From Pseudobdellovibrionaceae bacterium (GTDB taxonomy: Bacteria > Bdellovibrionota > Bdellovibrionia > Bdellovibrionales > Bdellovibrionaceae): a DNA stretch of 61,593 nucleotides. The DNA is taken from NCBI GenBank assembly GCA_016785955.1, contig JAEUWH010000102.1, positions 1 through 61,593 of the forward strand, read 5' to 3'. The notes below the pieces were generated by a model that saw nothing but the letters and a program-made list of their open reading frames with translations, made no database searches and had not been told where the DNA came from. Of this stretch, positions 37,302 to 45,834 are shown one piece after another. A program made the translations under genes and the position numbers. The number at the start of each line of letters is the position of its first letter. Position 1 is the first letter of the stretch.

Positions 37302-38633
37302 CTAGGCGGCCGAAATTTTTGCCAGGTCGTCCAGCCATTGACTCAGTTTTAGTAAGTTCCTTTCGTCTGCTTTGGCAAAGGAAAATCGGCAAGGATTTTT
37401 CATGTCGCCGACCGGATGACATCTGAAAAGAATGCTTTTTTTGCCGGTGGGATCGGACAAATAGACTTCGATTTCAGAGTTTAAGATATCTTGAGGGATT
37501 GTATTTTCGACATAAATTCCCCCTAGCGAGATATCTTTGGTAAATGTCATGAACGCTTTTGATTTATTTGTAATGATTGTTCTTAGTCGACCTTTGATGC
37601 GAGGATAGCGACGATTGTGGCGCTTGGTTGCGGTGTCTTGGTTTTGTTGTTGAGCTGTGGCTTCGTTGGGGACCTGTGGGGTCAGTTCGGGTGGAAGTGG
37701 TGTTTTGGTTTTTGTCGTTGCCATGTTGACCGCAGGGGGTTGGGTGTGGGCAGCTCCAGTGAGTGTGATTTCCTCAGAGGGCGAGGTGGTCTTTGCTGTT
37801 TGGTCAAACGAAGGTCCTGTTGTGGCCGTAACTGTATTTTCGGTCGATAGTGCAGTTGTAGAGGTTCGCGTTTGATCAAAATCACGCCCCGACGTATCGA
37901 TTTTGGCGGTGCGATCGGATGGAAATGGAGCCGCAGAGGTTATGGTTTTATCAAAATCTGGTGAGGGTGGCGAGTTTATAAGCGTCTTGTCTGCAACATT
38001 TGGTGCGTGTACCGTGACGGTTTTTTCAAAGTCCTCAGTCGACGTGTCAATGATAGCAGTTTTGTCAGAAATTAACTGAGTATTGCCTGCGACGGTTTTG
38101 TCGAAATCATTTGCGGATGTATCGACGCGCACAGTATTTTCAAATTTGTTATGAGCTGCTGTGGCTGTTTTATCTATATCATCAATTTTTGTTTGTTCGG
38201 AAATAATTTTAAAATCTGACGATGTTCCGTTCATGTGTTTATTTTTAATGGATTCATCAAAATCAAAAACTTGCCCAGAGAAATTAGAAATTACGAATTC
38301 AGTTTTAATAGGCTCAGCATCATTTGGTAATGGCGGCGGAGTCAGGGGTGGTGTCTCGGTATATTCTAGAACTTCAAAATCGTTTTTGCCTTTTTCGCGT
38401 TTTGTGAACAAATCTTGCCATGGAGGCATTGGCTGATCGTCGGTCCAAGGAATAGCCATCCATTCTTTGATTTCAAGGGCTTGGCTGACTTGCTTCCATT
38501 GAGCTAACCCTGGATACCAGCAGAACCAATTATGTAAGTCATGAGCATGCTTCAATTTATGTACCATTTCTAATCGTGAAAGATTAAAAAAAGTTGCTTT
38601 TGAATCTGTATGGACTAAGTGATATTTGGACAT
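37302..38633 (-). CDS. GYF-domain and PilZ-domain protein with a Thr-repeat linker
   Basis: 443 residues, no signal peptide; AAAGGGA precedes the ATG. Residues 1-60 match a GYF_2-type domain (LHNWFCWYPGLAQWKQVSQ). Residues 340-437 are a PilZ domain with the c-di-GMP motifs RYPRIKGR (R-x-x-x-R) and DISLGG ((D/N)-x-S-x-x-G). The long middle (about 95-335) is disordered and carries 11 evenly spaced acidic-x-Thr motifs. GYF domains also occur in AgmX/GltJ of myxobacterial gliding. Adjacent and convergent to cluster B, it could couple c-di-GMP to the motor. No function has been shown for it. Confidence 0.85.
   Translation of the reverse strand: MSKYHLVHTDSKATFFNLSRLEMVHKLKHAHDLHNWFCWYPGLAQWKQVSQALEIKEWMAIPWTDDQPMPPWQDLFTKREKGKNDFEVLEYTETPPLTPPPLPNDAEPIKTEFVISNFSGQVFDFDESIKNKHMNGTSSDFKIISEQTKIDDIDKTATAAHNKFENTVRVDTSANDFDKTVAGNTQLISDKTAIIDTSTEDFEKTVTVHAPNVADKTLINSPPSPDFDKTITSAAPFPSDRTAKIDTSGRDFDQTRTSTTALSTENTVTATTGPSFDQTAKTTSPSEEITLTGAAHTQPPAVNMATTKTKTPLPPELTPQVPNEATAQQQNQDTATKRHNRRYPRIKGRLRTIITNKSKAFMTFTKDISLGGIYVENTIPQDILNSEIEVYLSDPTGKKSILFRCHPVGDMKNPCRFSFAKADERNLLKLSQWLDDLAKISAA
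37797..38174 (-). repeat. 12-13-residue Thr-motif repeat (25-residue double unit) inside the GYF-PilZ gene
   Basis: Residues 154-279 contain Thr at 156, 167, 180, 192, 205, 217, 230, 242, 255, 267 and 279, each preceded by an acidic residue two positions before (DKT, ENT, EKT, DRT, DQT). Alternate copies begin F-(D/E). Four 25-residue double units (176-275) are nearly in register. The regular spacing is seen directly; the idea that these are phosphorylation/FHA sites is inference. Confidence 0.85.
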
Positions 38634-38754
38634 AATTTCCCTTTTGTTTCTATACTTGGTTTATATCGGCGGGCTGAAATAAGTCTTAAATTTACAAGTG
38701 TTTCAGGTGACAAGGACCTTGAATTTAGGTCGAAAGTCTTATAGACCATGGTCC

Positions 38755-39252
38755 ATGGATTTAAATCAATTTATTCGAACCGTTCCCGACTTCCCTACGC
38801 GTGGGGTGTATTTTAAAGACATTTCTCCCCTGCTCGCCAATGGTCTGGCTCTTCAGCAAACAATAGATGGAATGTTGGAAAAAATTGATCTTTTGGAAGT
38901 TGATGCGTTTGTGGGGTTGGAATCACGCGGATTTATTTTTGCAAGCATGATGGCGGCTAAAACGAACAAAGGCTTTATTCCATTTCGTAAACAGGGCAAG
39001 TTGCCGCCACCGATTGTTTCAGAGTCTTATCAATTAGAGTATGGTTCTGCGACGCTCGAGGCTCAATCGGGCAAAGGACGAGTAGTGATTGTCGATGATG
39101 TATTGGCGACTGGTGGCACGCTTCAGGCAGGAATGGCTTTAGCTGAAAAAGCTGGATATTTCGTTGCCGACATTATTGTTCTTATTGATCTAACATTTTT
39201 AAATCAGTTTAAGTTTAAAGATCAAAAAGTTAAATCTTTGATCACCTATTAA
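38755..39252 (+). CDS. apt: Adenine phosphoribosyltransferase
   Basis: 165 residues from ATG 38755. The frame extends to GTG 38698, but the family starts at MDLNQFIRTVPDFPTRGVYF. The PRPP loop is VVIVDDVLATGGTLQAG; FKDISPLL, GLESRGFIF and FRKQGKLP are family blocks. Salvages adenine to AMP. The next gene may make that adenine from MTA/SAH, and metK follows, so the group looks like a SAM by-product recycling set. No strong Shine-Dalgarno. Confidence 0.93.
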   Translation: MDLNQFIRTVPDFPTRGVYFKDISPLLANGLALQQTIDGMLEKIDLLEVDAFVGLESRGFIFASMMAAKTNKGFIPFRKQGKLPPPIVSESYQLEYGSATLEAQSGKGRVVIVDDVLATGGTLQAGMALAEKAGYFVADIIVLIDLTFLNQFKFKDQKVKSLITY

Positions 39253-39253
39253 A

Positions 39254-39808
39254 ATGTATTTTTTAATTGCGGCTCTTAAAGATGAAGTCACCGAGTTAGT
39301 CGTATCAGAAAAAAATCATCTTATTTTGTCGGGTGTTGGAAAACTTAAAACTATAGTGACGTTATCGGATTTGTTTTATCAGCAAAGCCAGCCCATGTCT
39401 TGTTTGATTAACTTGGGAACTGTGGGCAGCGAGCGAATTCCTGCGGGGCAGTTGGTTGAAGTAACACGGTCTTTTCAGCGAGACACCACTTTTTTTTCAG
39501 AGCCCATTTCGTTGCCGAAACTCACTCAGCTGCCTGCCGTTGCTTGTGGGAGTGCCGATCGGGTGTGGCCATGTGAAGCGCAGGACCCTTGGGATGTTGT
39601 CGACATGGAGCTGTATGCATTGGCTTTTTTCTGCCGCGAGAAGGAAATTCCGCTTGTCTCAATTAAGTACGTCACAGATCAAAATGACGTATCTGTATAC
39701 AAAGAATGGAAAAAACAATTACCCATGGCCAGTCAAATGCTTTCTCATTTTTGGAATACACAGAAAGAGGCCATTTTAGAAAAAATTTTATCAAATACAC
39801 GCTCATGA
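39254..39808 (+). CDS. MTA/SAH nucleosidase-like protein (short)
   Basis: 184 residues versus about 230 in typical MtnN. The phosphorylase/hydrolase fold is recognised by IAALKDEV (with the catalytic-type Glu 11), LSGVGKLKTIV, INLGTVGSERIPAGQLVEV, and DVVDMELYALAFFCREKEIP followed by KYVTDQND (Glu of D-M-E and the proton-donating Asp retained). The middle substrate loop is shortened. It would release adenine from methylthioadenosine or S-adenosylhomocysteine; adjacent apt can recycle the adenine. One base after apt. Confidence 0.75.
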   Translation: MYFLIAALKDEVTELVVSEKNHLILSGVGKLKTIVTLSDLFYQQSQPMSCLINLGTVGSERIPAGQLVEVTRSFQRDTTFFSEPISLPKLTQLPAVACGSADRVWPCEAQDPWDVVDMELYALAFFCREKEIPLVSIKYVTDQNDVSVYKEWKKQLPMASQMLSHFWNTQKEAILEKILSNTRS

Positions 39809-39836
39809 AGGGTTTCTGGTCTTCCGATTGGTAGTG

Positions 39837-39860
39837 AATAGAATCTAGGATTCTATTTTT
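39837..39860 (+). terminator. Hairpin with short T-run before hpf
   Basis: AATAGAATC (39837-39845) and GATTCTATT (39849-39857) form a 9-bp stem with a TAG loop, then TTT. It separates the nucleosidase gene from hpf and could terminate or attenuate; the hpf Shine-Dalgarno (TAGGAGG) follows within 10 bases. Confidence 0.55.
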
Positions 39861-39874
39861 CTGTAGGAGGCTCC

Positions 39875-40246
39875 ATGAAGTTGAATTTTGACTTTAAACA
39901 TCTGGATTATTCAAAAAGCTTAGAGTTGTACATCCAAGAATGCGTCGATAAAATTTCCCATCTGATGTTAAAACAAAATGGTGGTACCGTATTTATAAGC
40001 AAAGTAAAGGGACAGTTTTGGGTGGAAATTAATGTCCAGTCGCCTTTACGCTATTTTAGGTCTAAGTCTAGCCATTATGATGTGTATTCGGCGGCTGATT
40101 TGGCGATCACTAAATTAGAAACTCAAGCTTTAAAGGTTCGCAAAATGAATCAGGATCATAAAAAAGTAGAGTTATCTAAACGCGGAAAGATGGATCAACT
40201 CAATCCTCGATTTGAGTATAAGACCAAATACCGCAAAGCTGCATAG
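39875..40246 (+). CDS. hpf: Ribosome hibernation promoting factor family protein
   Basis: 123 residues, TAGGAGG Shine-Dalgarno. The HPF/RaiA (sigma-54 modulation) fold is shown by FKHLDYSKSLELYIQE at the start and YDVYSAADLAITKLETQALK..N in the second half. Slightly longer than short HPF (about 95), with a basic tail, but without the long-HPF dimerisation domain. Binds 30S and blocks tRNA/mRNA sites in starved cells. It normally lies just after rpoN; here 11.6 kb separates them. Confidence 0.85.
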   Translation: MKLNFDFKHLDYSKSLELYIQECVDKISHLMLKQNGGTVFISKVKGQFWVEINVQSPLRYFRSKSSHYDVYSAADLAITKLETQALKVRKMNQDHKKVELSKRGKMDQLNPRFEYKTKYRKAA

Positions 40247-40279
40247 GCGCTTGGCGCCTATGATGTTTTTTTAAACATC
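40243..40279 (+). terminator. Tandem-hairpin intrinsic terminator after hpf
   Basis: ATAGGCGC-TTG-GCGCCTAT (40243-40261), whose left arm includes the hpf stop codon, is followed by GATG and seven T. A second hairpin (GATGTTT/AAACATC, loop TTTT) ends at 40279. Confidence 0.8.
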
Positions 40280-40290
40280 ATTCTATTGTA

Positions 40291-40319
40291 TTGACCCTCT
40301 TTTTGCGCAGTGCTAGTTT
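40291..40319 (+). promoter_or_regulatory. Candidate sigma-70 promoter for metK
   Basis: TTGACC, exactly 17 bases, TAGTTT, just downstream of the hpf terminator. Start near 40326 gives a leader of about 168 bases. Confidence 0.5.
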
Positions 40320-40369
40320 GGCTTGTTTTATACAAGGATATGTTTGCAAAAGTGTTATCTGTGTTGTCG

Positions 40370-40426
40370 ATCCCTTAAAAACATTCCGCGAAGGAATATT
40401 AAATATTCTTGTGGGGATTTTTTAAG
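40370..40426 (+). ncRNA. Possible attenuator/riboswitch-like leader of metK
   Basis: Competing pairings are visible: ATCCC (40370-40374) with GGGAT ending at 40418 and followed by six T, a terminator-like arrangement; or CTTAAAAA (40374-40381) with TTTTTAAG (40419-40426). Inside, ATTCC/GGAAT and GAATAT/ATATTC are mutually exclusive small hairpins. It does not resemble the SAM-I, SAM-II or SAH aptamers I know. Location before metK suggests control by methionine/SAM, but this is a by-eye proposal. Confidence 0.4.
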
Positions 40427-40493
40427 ATTTGCACGTTGGTAAAGTCATTTTTCTGCATTTCCAAAGCTAAACAGTCAAAAGAGGGATCATAGA

Positions 40494-41654
40494 GTGAAAA
40501 ATTATTTATTTACTAGTGAGTCTGTGTCTGAAGGACATCCGGATAAAATGGCCGATCAAATTTCTGATGCGGTATTGGATTCAATTCTTTCACAGGACTC
40601 TAAAGCACGTGTCGCCTGCGAAACGATGTTAACAACGGGTCTAATCGTTGTTGCTGGTGAAGTTACCACGGCCGCCAAGGTGGATATTTCTCAAATTGCT
40701 CGGCAAACCGTTAAAAAAATTGGTTATGATCATTCCGATAAAGGTTTTGATTATAATACATGTGGAGTCATTGTATCTTTGGGGCAGCAAAGCCCTGATA
40801 TTAGCCAAGGTGTAAAAGAAACGGGCAGTGACGAGCAGGGTGCTGGTGATCAGGGTTTAATGTTTGGTTATGCGGTTAACGAAACACCCGAAATGATGCC
40901 TCTTTCGATCGCGATGTCTCACAAGCTAGTTAAAGATTTGGCGGATCTTAGGAAAAAAAATGTTGTTAGTTGGTTACGTCCGGATGCTAAATCTCAAGTC
41001 ACTGTTCAGTACGAAAACGGTGTCGCTAAAAGAATCGACACGGTAGTGATTTCTACCCAACATGCGGATTCGGCCAATCTTCCTGAAATTAAAGATTTTA
41101 TTTTGAATCAATTAGTAAAAAAATCAATTCCCGCTCAATGGTTGGATAGCAAAACTAAATTTCATATCAACCCAACTGGTCGTTTTGTAACGGGTGGTCC
41201 TATGGGTGATGCAGGATTAACAGGCCGTAAAATCATCGTTGATACTTATGGTGGTCACGGTGCTCATGGTGGCGGTGCCTTTTCTGGCAAAGATCCAAGT
41301 AAAGTGGATCGTTCAGCGGCCTATGCTTCTCGTCATATTGCTAAAAACCTTGTGGCTGCGGGCCTAGCTAAGCGTTGCCTTGTGCAAGTGGCCTACGCAA
41401 TCGGTGTGGCTGAGCCGGTCAGTATCACTGTGAATGATTATGGAACAAGCGATCTGGGACCAGAAAAATTAGAAAAAATAGTTCGGGAATGCTGGAGCTT
41501 GAAGCCTGCACATATTGTAAAGGAGTTTGATCTTCTTAAACCAATTTACTCTCAAACTGCGGCGTATGGTCACTTTGGACGAGCGGAAGAGTCATTCACT
41601 TGGGAAAAGTTGAATAAAGTCGAGCAAGTGCAAAAAGTGGCAAAAAGCGTATAG
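40494..41654 (+). CDS. metK: S-adenosylmethionine synthetase
   Basis: 386 residues from GTG 40494 (GAGGG nine bases upstream). Makes SAM from methionine and ATP. Family motifs: [20 protein letters not shown] at the start, [31 protein letters not shown]. Length is normal. A structured leader precedes it. lepA starts three bases after its stop. Confidence 0.97.
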   Translation: MKNYLFTSESVSEGHPDKMADQISDAVLDSILSQDSKARVACETMLTTGLIVVAGEVTTAAKVDISQIARQTVKKIGYDHSDKGFDYNTCGVIVSLGQQSPDISQGVKETGSDEQGAGDQGLMFGYAVNETPEMMPLSIAMSHKLVKDLADLRKKNVVSWLRPDAKSQVTVQYENGVAKRIDTVVISTQHADSANLPEIKDFILNQLVKKSIPAQWLDSKTKFHINPTGRFVTGGPMGDAGLTGRKIIVDTYGGHGAHGGGAFSGKDPSKVDRSAAYASRHIAKNLVAAGLAKRCLVQVAYAIGVAEPVSITVNDYGTSDLGPEKLEKIVRECWSLKPAHIVKEFDLLKPIYSQTAAYGHFGRAEESFTWEKLNKVEQVQKVAKSV

Positions 41655-41657
41655 ACG

Positions 41658-43457
41658 ATGGATCCTAAATTTATAAGAAACTTTTCTATTATTGCTCACA
41701 TCGATCACGGAAAGTCGACATTAGCAGATGCTTTGTTGAACGCGACGGGTGCGCTGTCTCAACGAGAAGAAAAAGCTCAGTTCCTTGATAATATGGAACT
41801 CGAGCGAGAACGTGGGATCACCATCAAAGCACAAACTGTTTGTTTAGATTTTAAATCCAAAGATGGTAATAACTATCAAATTAATCTGATCGATACTCCG
41901 GGGCACGTTGACTTTAGCTATGAAGTGTCTCGTTCTTTGGCGGCTTGTGAAGGAGCCATTCTGGTAGTGGATGCTGCTCAGGGAGTAGAGGCCCAGACCT
42001 TAGCGAACGTTTATTTGGCGATAAACAACAATTTGGAAATTATTCCTGTTTTGAATAAAATCGATCTTCCTTCGGCGGACCCTGAGGGGGTTAAAAAGCA
42101 AATTGAAGACACGGTTGGCTTAGATTGCTCCGAAATTATTCATGCATCCGCGAAAGAGCGTATTGGAGTGACCGAGATTTTAGAGGCGATCGTGGCCAAG
42201 GTGCCACCGCCAAAGGCCGATCGTACGGTGCCTTTGCGTGCGTTGATTTTTGACTCTTGGTTTGATGTCTACCAAGGGGTTGTGGTTCTCGTCCGCGCGA
42301 TGGATGGGACGGTCAAAGTGGGCGATCGTATTCGTTTCATGGCGACAGATAAAAATTACGAAGTTCTACGTATGGGGAAATACGCGCCGTTTCCGGTGGC
42401 TATTAAACAGCTAGATGCCGGAGAGGTGGGTTTTGTTATTTGCGGCATCAAGGACATTCGGGATGTCAAAGTCGGCGATACGGTAACGATGTTAAAACAT
42501 GGTGCGACCGAGCCATTGCCTGGTTTTCAACGAATTAAGCCAATGGTCTTTGCTGGTATTTTCCCCATTGATGCCACTGACTATGAAAACTTAAAGGATG
42601 CTCTTGATAAATTGGCATTGAATGATTCCAGCTTAACATTTGAAGTCGAGAAATCGGCAGCGCTTGGGTTTGGCTACCGTTGTGGTTTCTTGGGCTTGTT
42701 GCATATGGAAATCGTTCAAGAACGTCTAGAGCGTGAATTTAATTTAAATCTTATCACGACGGCGCCGACAGTTGTGTATCGAATTCATTATACCAATGGC
42801 GATATCAAAGAGCTTGATAACCCATCGCAGATTCCAGATGAGTCAAAAATTTTAAAAATGGAAGAGCCATTCGTTAAGGTCACGATTCATACACCAACAG
42901 AGTATATCGGCGGTATTTTAAAACTATGCGAAGACAAGCGTGGTCAGCAAATAAAAATGGATTACGTTAACGAAACCAAAGTGATCATTGAATATCGTTT
43001 GCCGATGAATGAAATGGTCATGGATTTCTATGATCGTTTAAAATCAATCTCTAAAGGCTATGCGTCTCTTGAGTATGAAATGATGGACTTCGCTGAATCA
43101 GATTTGGTGAAGCTTGATGTTCTTATTAATAGTGAACCCATTGATGCGCTCAGTTTAATTGTCCATCGTGCAAAAAGTATCAATCGAGGGCGCGCGTTGG
43201 TTGAAAAAATGCGCGAATTGATTCCACGGCAACAGTACCAAGTGGCGATTCAGGCTGCTATCGGTGCAAAAATCGTAGCGCGAGAAACTCTTTCTGCGAT
43301 TCGCAAAGACGTAACTGCTAAGTGTTACGGAGGCGATATTTCGCGTAAACGTAAGTTACTCGAAAAGCAAAAAGAGGGTAAGAAGCGAATGAAGCAAGTG
43401 GGACATGTTGAGGTCCCTCAGGAAGCCTTCTTGGCAATTTTGAAGGTCGAAGACTAA
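41658..43457 (+). CDS. lepA: Elongation factor 4 (LepA)
   Basis: 599 residues. Translational GTPase that back-translocates stalled ribosomes. G1 is [10 protein letters not shown]3 [13 protein letters not shown]4 NKIDLP; the LepA-specific C-terminal domain ends with KAKCYGG-type residues ([19 protein letters not shown]) and GKKRMKQVG. All complete. Classically followed by lepB, as here. Confidence 0.97.
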   Translation: MDPKFIRNFSIIAHIDHGKSTLADALLNATGALSQREEKAQFLDNMELERERGITIKAQTVCLDFKSKDGNNYQINLIDTPGHVDFSYEVSRSLAACEGAILVVDAAQGVEAQTLANVYLAINNNLEIIPVLNKIDLPSADPEGVKKQIEDTVGLDCSEIIHASAKERIGVTEILEAIVAKVPPPKADRTVPLRALIFDSWFDVYQGVVVLVRAMDGTVKVGDRIRFMATDKNYEVLRMGKYAPFPVAIKQLDAGEVGFVICGIKDIRDVKVGDTVTMLKHGATEPLPGFQRIKPMVFAGIFPIDATDYENLKDALDKLALNDSSLTFEVEKSAALGFGYRCGFLGLLHMEIVQERLEREFNLNLITTAPTVVYRIHYTNGDIKELDNPSQIPDESKILKMEEPFVKVTIHTPTEYIGGILKLCEDKRGQQIKMDYVNETKVIIEYRLPMNEMVMDFYDRLKSISKGYASLEYEMMDFAESDLVKLDVLINSEPIDALSLIVHRAKSINRGRALVEKMRELIPRQQYQVAIQAAIGAKIVARETLSAIRKDVTAKCYGGDISRKRKLLEKQKEGKKRMKQVGHVEVPQEAFLAILKVED

Positions 43458-43474
43458 GAAAAGTCTCCATTGTG

Positions 43475-43493
43475 GGCTCGGCTCTGACGAGCC
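43475..43493 (+). other. Hairpin in the lepA-lepB gap
   Basis: GGCTCG and CGAGCC pair around a 7-base loop 18 bases after the lepA stop. No T-tract, so read-through into the signal peptidase genes is likely. Confidence 0.4.
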
Positions 43494-43651
43494 TAAACTT
43501 CAAAGAGCCTCTGACAAGTCGAAGATTTGTAGAGACCATCAAAAAGTCCAATCTGTTTTGCATCCCTGCGTTATGGGAGGACAAGTGCTCGGCTTTGTTT
43601 ATAGAATTAGGAAGTTTAGCATTATCAGTTTTTTATTCAAGCGGGGTCCTT

Positions 43652-44446
43652 ATGGGAGAATCACAGCAGTCGAAAGTGCAGCCTAAGGCTGAGTCTTCAT
43701 ATAATATTTTTGCTAAGACGTTTTGGACGGAAGGGTGGGGATCGATTGGTACGGCGGTGATGATCGCCTTGTTTATCCGTTGGGCTTTTTTTGAAGCCTA
43801 TGTAATTCCATCAGGCAGTATGTTGCCTTCGCTTTTGATTCACGATCATATTTTTGTAAACAAATTTGTTTATGGGCTTCGTGTTCCGTTCAGTGAAAAG
43901 TGGTTGGTCGAGTTTAATCCGATTGCTAAAGGCGACGTGATTGTTTTTAAGTACCCCGAGGATATGAACACATTTTATATCAAGCGGGTAATTGGTTTGC
44001 CTGGTGATAAAATTGAATATGACAATGGTGTTTTGTATATCAACGACAAAGTCGTGGATAAAAACGTTCCTATCAGTGAAGAGGATTGGAATTGGTTGCG
44101 AGAGGAAGATTTTGAGCGTGGCCATGTGGGCTTAGGCAGTCGAGATCAATTTTCACATTTTACAGAAATTTTAGCGGATAAAAAACACAGTATCATTATG
44201 CAAAAGTCGCGTGTCTATGATGGCAAATTTGGTCCCGTGACGGTGCCGGAAAATCATCTATTCGTGATGGGTGATAATCGAGATAATTCACGAGACTCTC
44301 GATATTGGGGATTTTTACCAAAAGAAAATATTTTAGGACGAGCGATGTTTGTATGGCTTAGTTGCGAAGAGACATTAAATCGTCTGCCATTTTTATGTGA
44401 TCCTACGACGATTCGCTGGAAGCGTTTTTATCATCAAGTGAACTAA
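43652..44446 (+). CDS. lepB: Signal peptidase I (first of three)
   Basis: 264 residues from ATG 43652. The frame continues 60 codons upstream to 43472 but that part shows no family character. N-terminal membrane helix (about 27-50), catalytic Ser in IPSGSMLPSLL, catalytic Lys in TFYIKRVIGLPGDKIEY, and box E MGDNRDNSRDSRYWGF. Removes signal peptides from exported proteins at the periplasmic face. The 195-base gap upstream holds a hairpin but no gene. Confidence 0.93.
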   Translation: MGESQQSKVQPKAESSYNIFAKTFWTEGWGSIGTAVMIALFIRWAFFEAYVIPSGSMLPSLLIHDHIFVNKFVYGLRVPFSEKWLVEFNPIAKGDVIVFKYPEDMNTFYIKRVIGLPGDKIEYDNGVLYINDKVVDKNVPISEEDWNWLREEDFERGHVGLGSRDQFSHFTEILADKKHSIIMQKSRVYDGKFGPVTVPENHLFVMGDNRDNSRDSRYWGFLPKENILGRAMFVWLSCEETLNRLPFLCDPTTIRWKRFYHQVN

Positions 44447-44460
44447 ACTGGTAGGTTTTG

Positions 44461-45129
44461 GTGGCATCAAAAAAAGGAACTTGGACGCAGGCATGGGTTA
44501 CCTTCTTGAGTCCGCTGATTCTGATTCTGTGTTTACGGTGGGCCATTGTAGAGCCATTTGTTATTCCCTCTGAGAGCATGGTTCCCAATCTTTTGGTTCA
44601 TGACCATATTTTAGTAAAAAAGTTTTCATTTGGATTGAAAGTTCCGTTCGTGGATCAATGGTTAGTTCGATGGGGCGCTCCTCAACCGGGAGACATCGTT
44701 GTGTTTAAATACCCACCTAACCCAAGTGTATATTACGTCAAACGCCTGGTGGGTTTGCCTGGTGACAAGATTGAAGTGCGGAGTGGTCGAATTTTGCGAA
44801 ATGGGCAGATGTTTTCATACACGCCAACCCCAGATAAAGAATTTCATTTTCAAGAGCATAATGGATTGCGGGATTACACGGTTCTTGTTCACTCCGAGTC
44901 TGATGATCAAGAAGGAACCGTTTACGAAGTTCCGGAAAACCAATATTTTGTGATGGGCGATAATCGCGATAATTCCAGCGATTCACGGGTCTGGGGTTTT
45001 GTTTCGGCACAGTTTTTAGTTGGCAAAAGTTGGATGATTTGGTTGAGTTGCCAAGAAACGCTTGAGGATGCGCGTTTTATCTGTGATCCTTTGAAGATGA
45101 GATGGAATAGGATGTTTAATTTTCTATGA
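44461..45129 (+). CDS. Signal peptidase I (second of three)
   Basis: 222 residues from GTG 44461 (an adjacent TTG 44458 is possible). One N-terminal helix; IPSESMVPNLLVHDH (Ser), YYVKRLVGLPGDKIEV (Lys), MGDNRDNSSDSRVWGF. The catalytic pair is intact and the sequence is close to the first enzyme (for example LIHDHIFVNKF / LVHDHILVKKF), indicating a local duplication. Gap to the previous gene is 14 bases; stop overlaps the next ATG. Confidence 0.92.
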   Translation: MASKKGTWTQAWVTFLSPLILILCLRWAIVEPFVIPSESMVPNLLVHDHILVKKFSFGLKVPFVDQWLVRWGAPQPGDIVVFKYPPNPSVYYVKRLVGLPGDKIEVRSGRILRNGQMFSYTPTPDKEFHFQEHNGLRDYTVLVHSESDDQEGTVYEVPENQYFVMGDNRDNSSDSRVWGFVSAQFLVGKSWMIWLSCQETLEDARFICDPLKMRWNRMFNFL

Positions 45130-45794
45130 CCGTCAGAACGACTTCTCAGTATCTGACGCTTGTCAGTCTATCGGTGGCTTTTGCTCTATTTTTAAAATGG
45201 TCATTGATTTCAGTTTATCGCATTCCTTCGAAGTCCATGTCGCCCACTTTGATTCCTGGTGATTTTGTTATAGTCAACAAAGCGGCCTATGGTTTTAAGT
45301 TTACGCCTGTGTCCTCACCTATTGTGGCGACAACACCTGAATATGGGGATATTGTTTTGATGAAATTAAATGAAAATTCGGGTACTTACTATATAAAACG
45401 AGTGATCGGTAAAGCCGGTGACATTGTTGAGATAAAAAGTGGTCAATTGATCGTCAGTGGCAAAGAGTTTCACGCCAAAAAACAGGATGTATCTTCTGCT
45501 CAAAACACGAGCTTGTTTGAAGTTTTCAACGAGGGCTTTGAGGGTAAAAATTGGTCAATTTTAAGAAGCCAAGACTATTCTAAAAAGAACTTTGGTCCTT
45601 TTACGGTACCGGCCGGGCATTATTTCGTTTTGGGGGATAATCGGGATTCTTCAGAGGACTCTCGCCAGTGGGGGGCTATTGCTCTGAGCTTAATTAAAGG
45701 GCGTGTGAGTCTAGTTGGTTTGTCCGTTGATTGGCAGGACTCGGAAGGGCGCGGTCGCATGAAGTGGGATCGATTCCTTAGCGTTCCTAAATAG
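45126..45794 (+). CDS. Signal peptidase I (third of three, divergent)
   Basis: 222 residues. Ser in IPSKSMSPTLIPGDF, Lys in TYYIKRVIGKAGDIVEI, box LGDNRDSSEDSRQWGA. Complete catalytic residues but more distant from the other two (K-V-x-x-F replaced by AAYGFKFTPV). Different substrate range is likely. ATGA overlap with the previous gene. Confidence 0.92.
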   Translation: MTVRTTSQYLTLVSLSVAFALFLKWSLISVYRIPSKSMSPTLIPGDFVIVNKAAYGFKFTPVSSPIVATTPEYGDIVLMKLNENSGTYYIKRVIGKAGDIVEIKSGQLIVSGKEFHAKKQDVSSAQNTSLFEVFNEGFEGKNWSILRSQDYSKKNFGPFTVPAGHYFVLGDNRDSSEDSRQWGAIALSLIKGRVSLVGLSVDWQDSEGRGRMKWDRFLSVPK

Positions 45795-45834
45795 AGTTGC
45801 ACGAGCATTAGCTCTTTTCGAAGGGCATGTGTTA

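Noticed and set aside
37617-37885. Several overlapping plus-strand and minus-strand frames (to 77 codons) inside the GYF-PilZ gene
   Set aside because: They are by-products of the repetitive, stop-poor DNA that encodes the Thr-repeat linker; Gly/Val/Cys-rich translations with no signal.
38698-38754. N-terminal extension of apt from GTG 38698
   Set aside because: The 19 extra residues are not part of the Apt family, whose proteins start at the position of ATG 38755.
40320-40493. Known SAM or SAH riboswitch before metK
   Set aside because: The conserved aptamer sequences of SAM-I, SAM-II and SAH classes are not found; only generic competing hairpins are visible.
43472-43651. 60-codon N-terminal extension of the first signal peptidase
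   Set aside because: No family similarity, and the frame includes the post-lepA hairpin; ATG 43652 gives the normal N-terminus.
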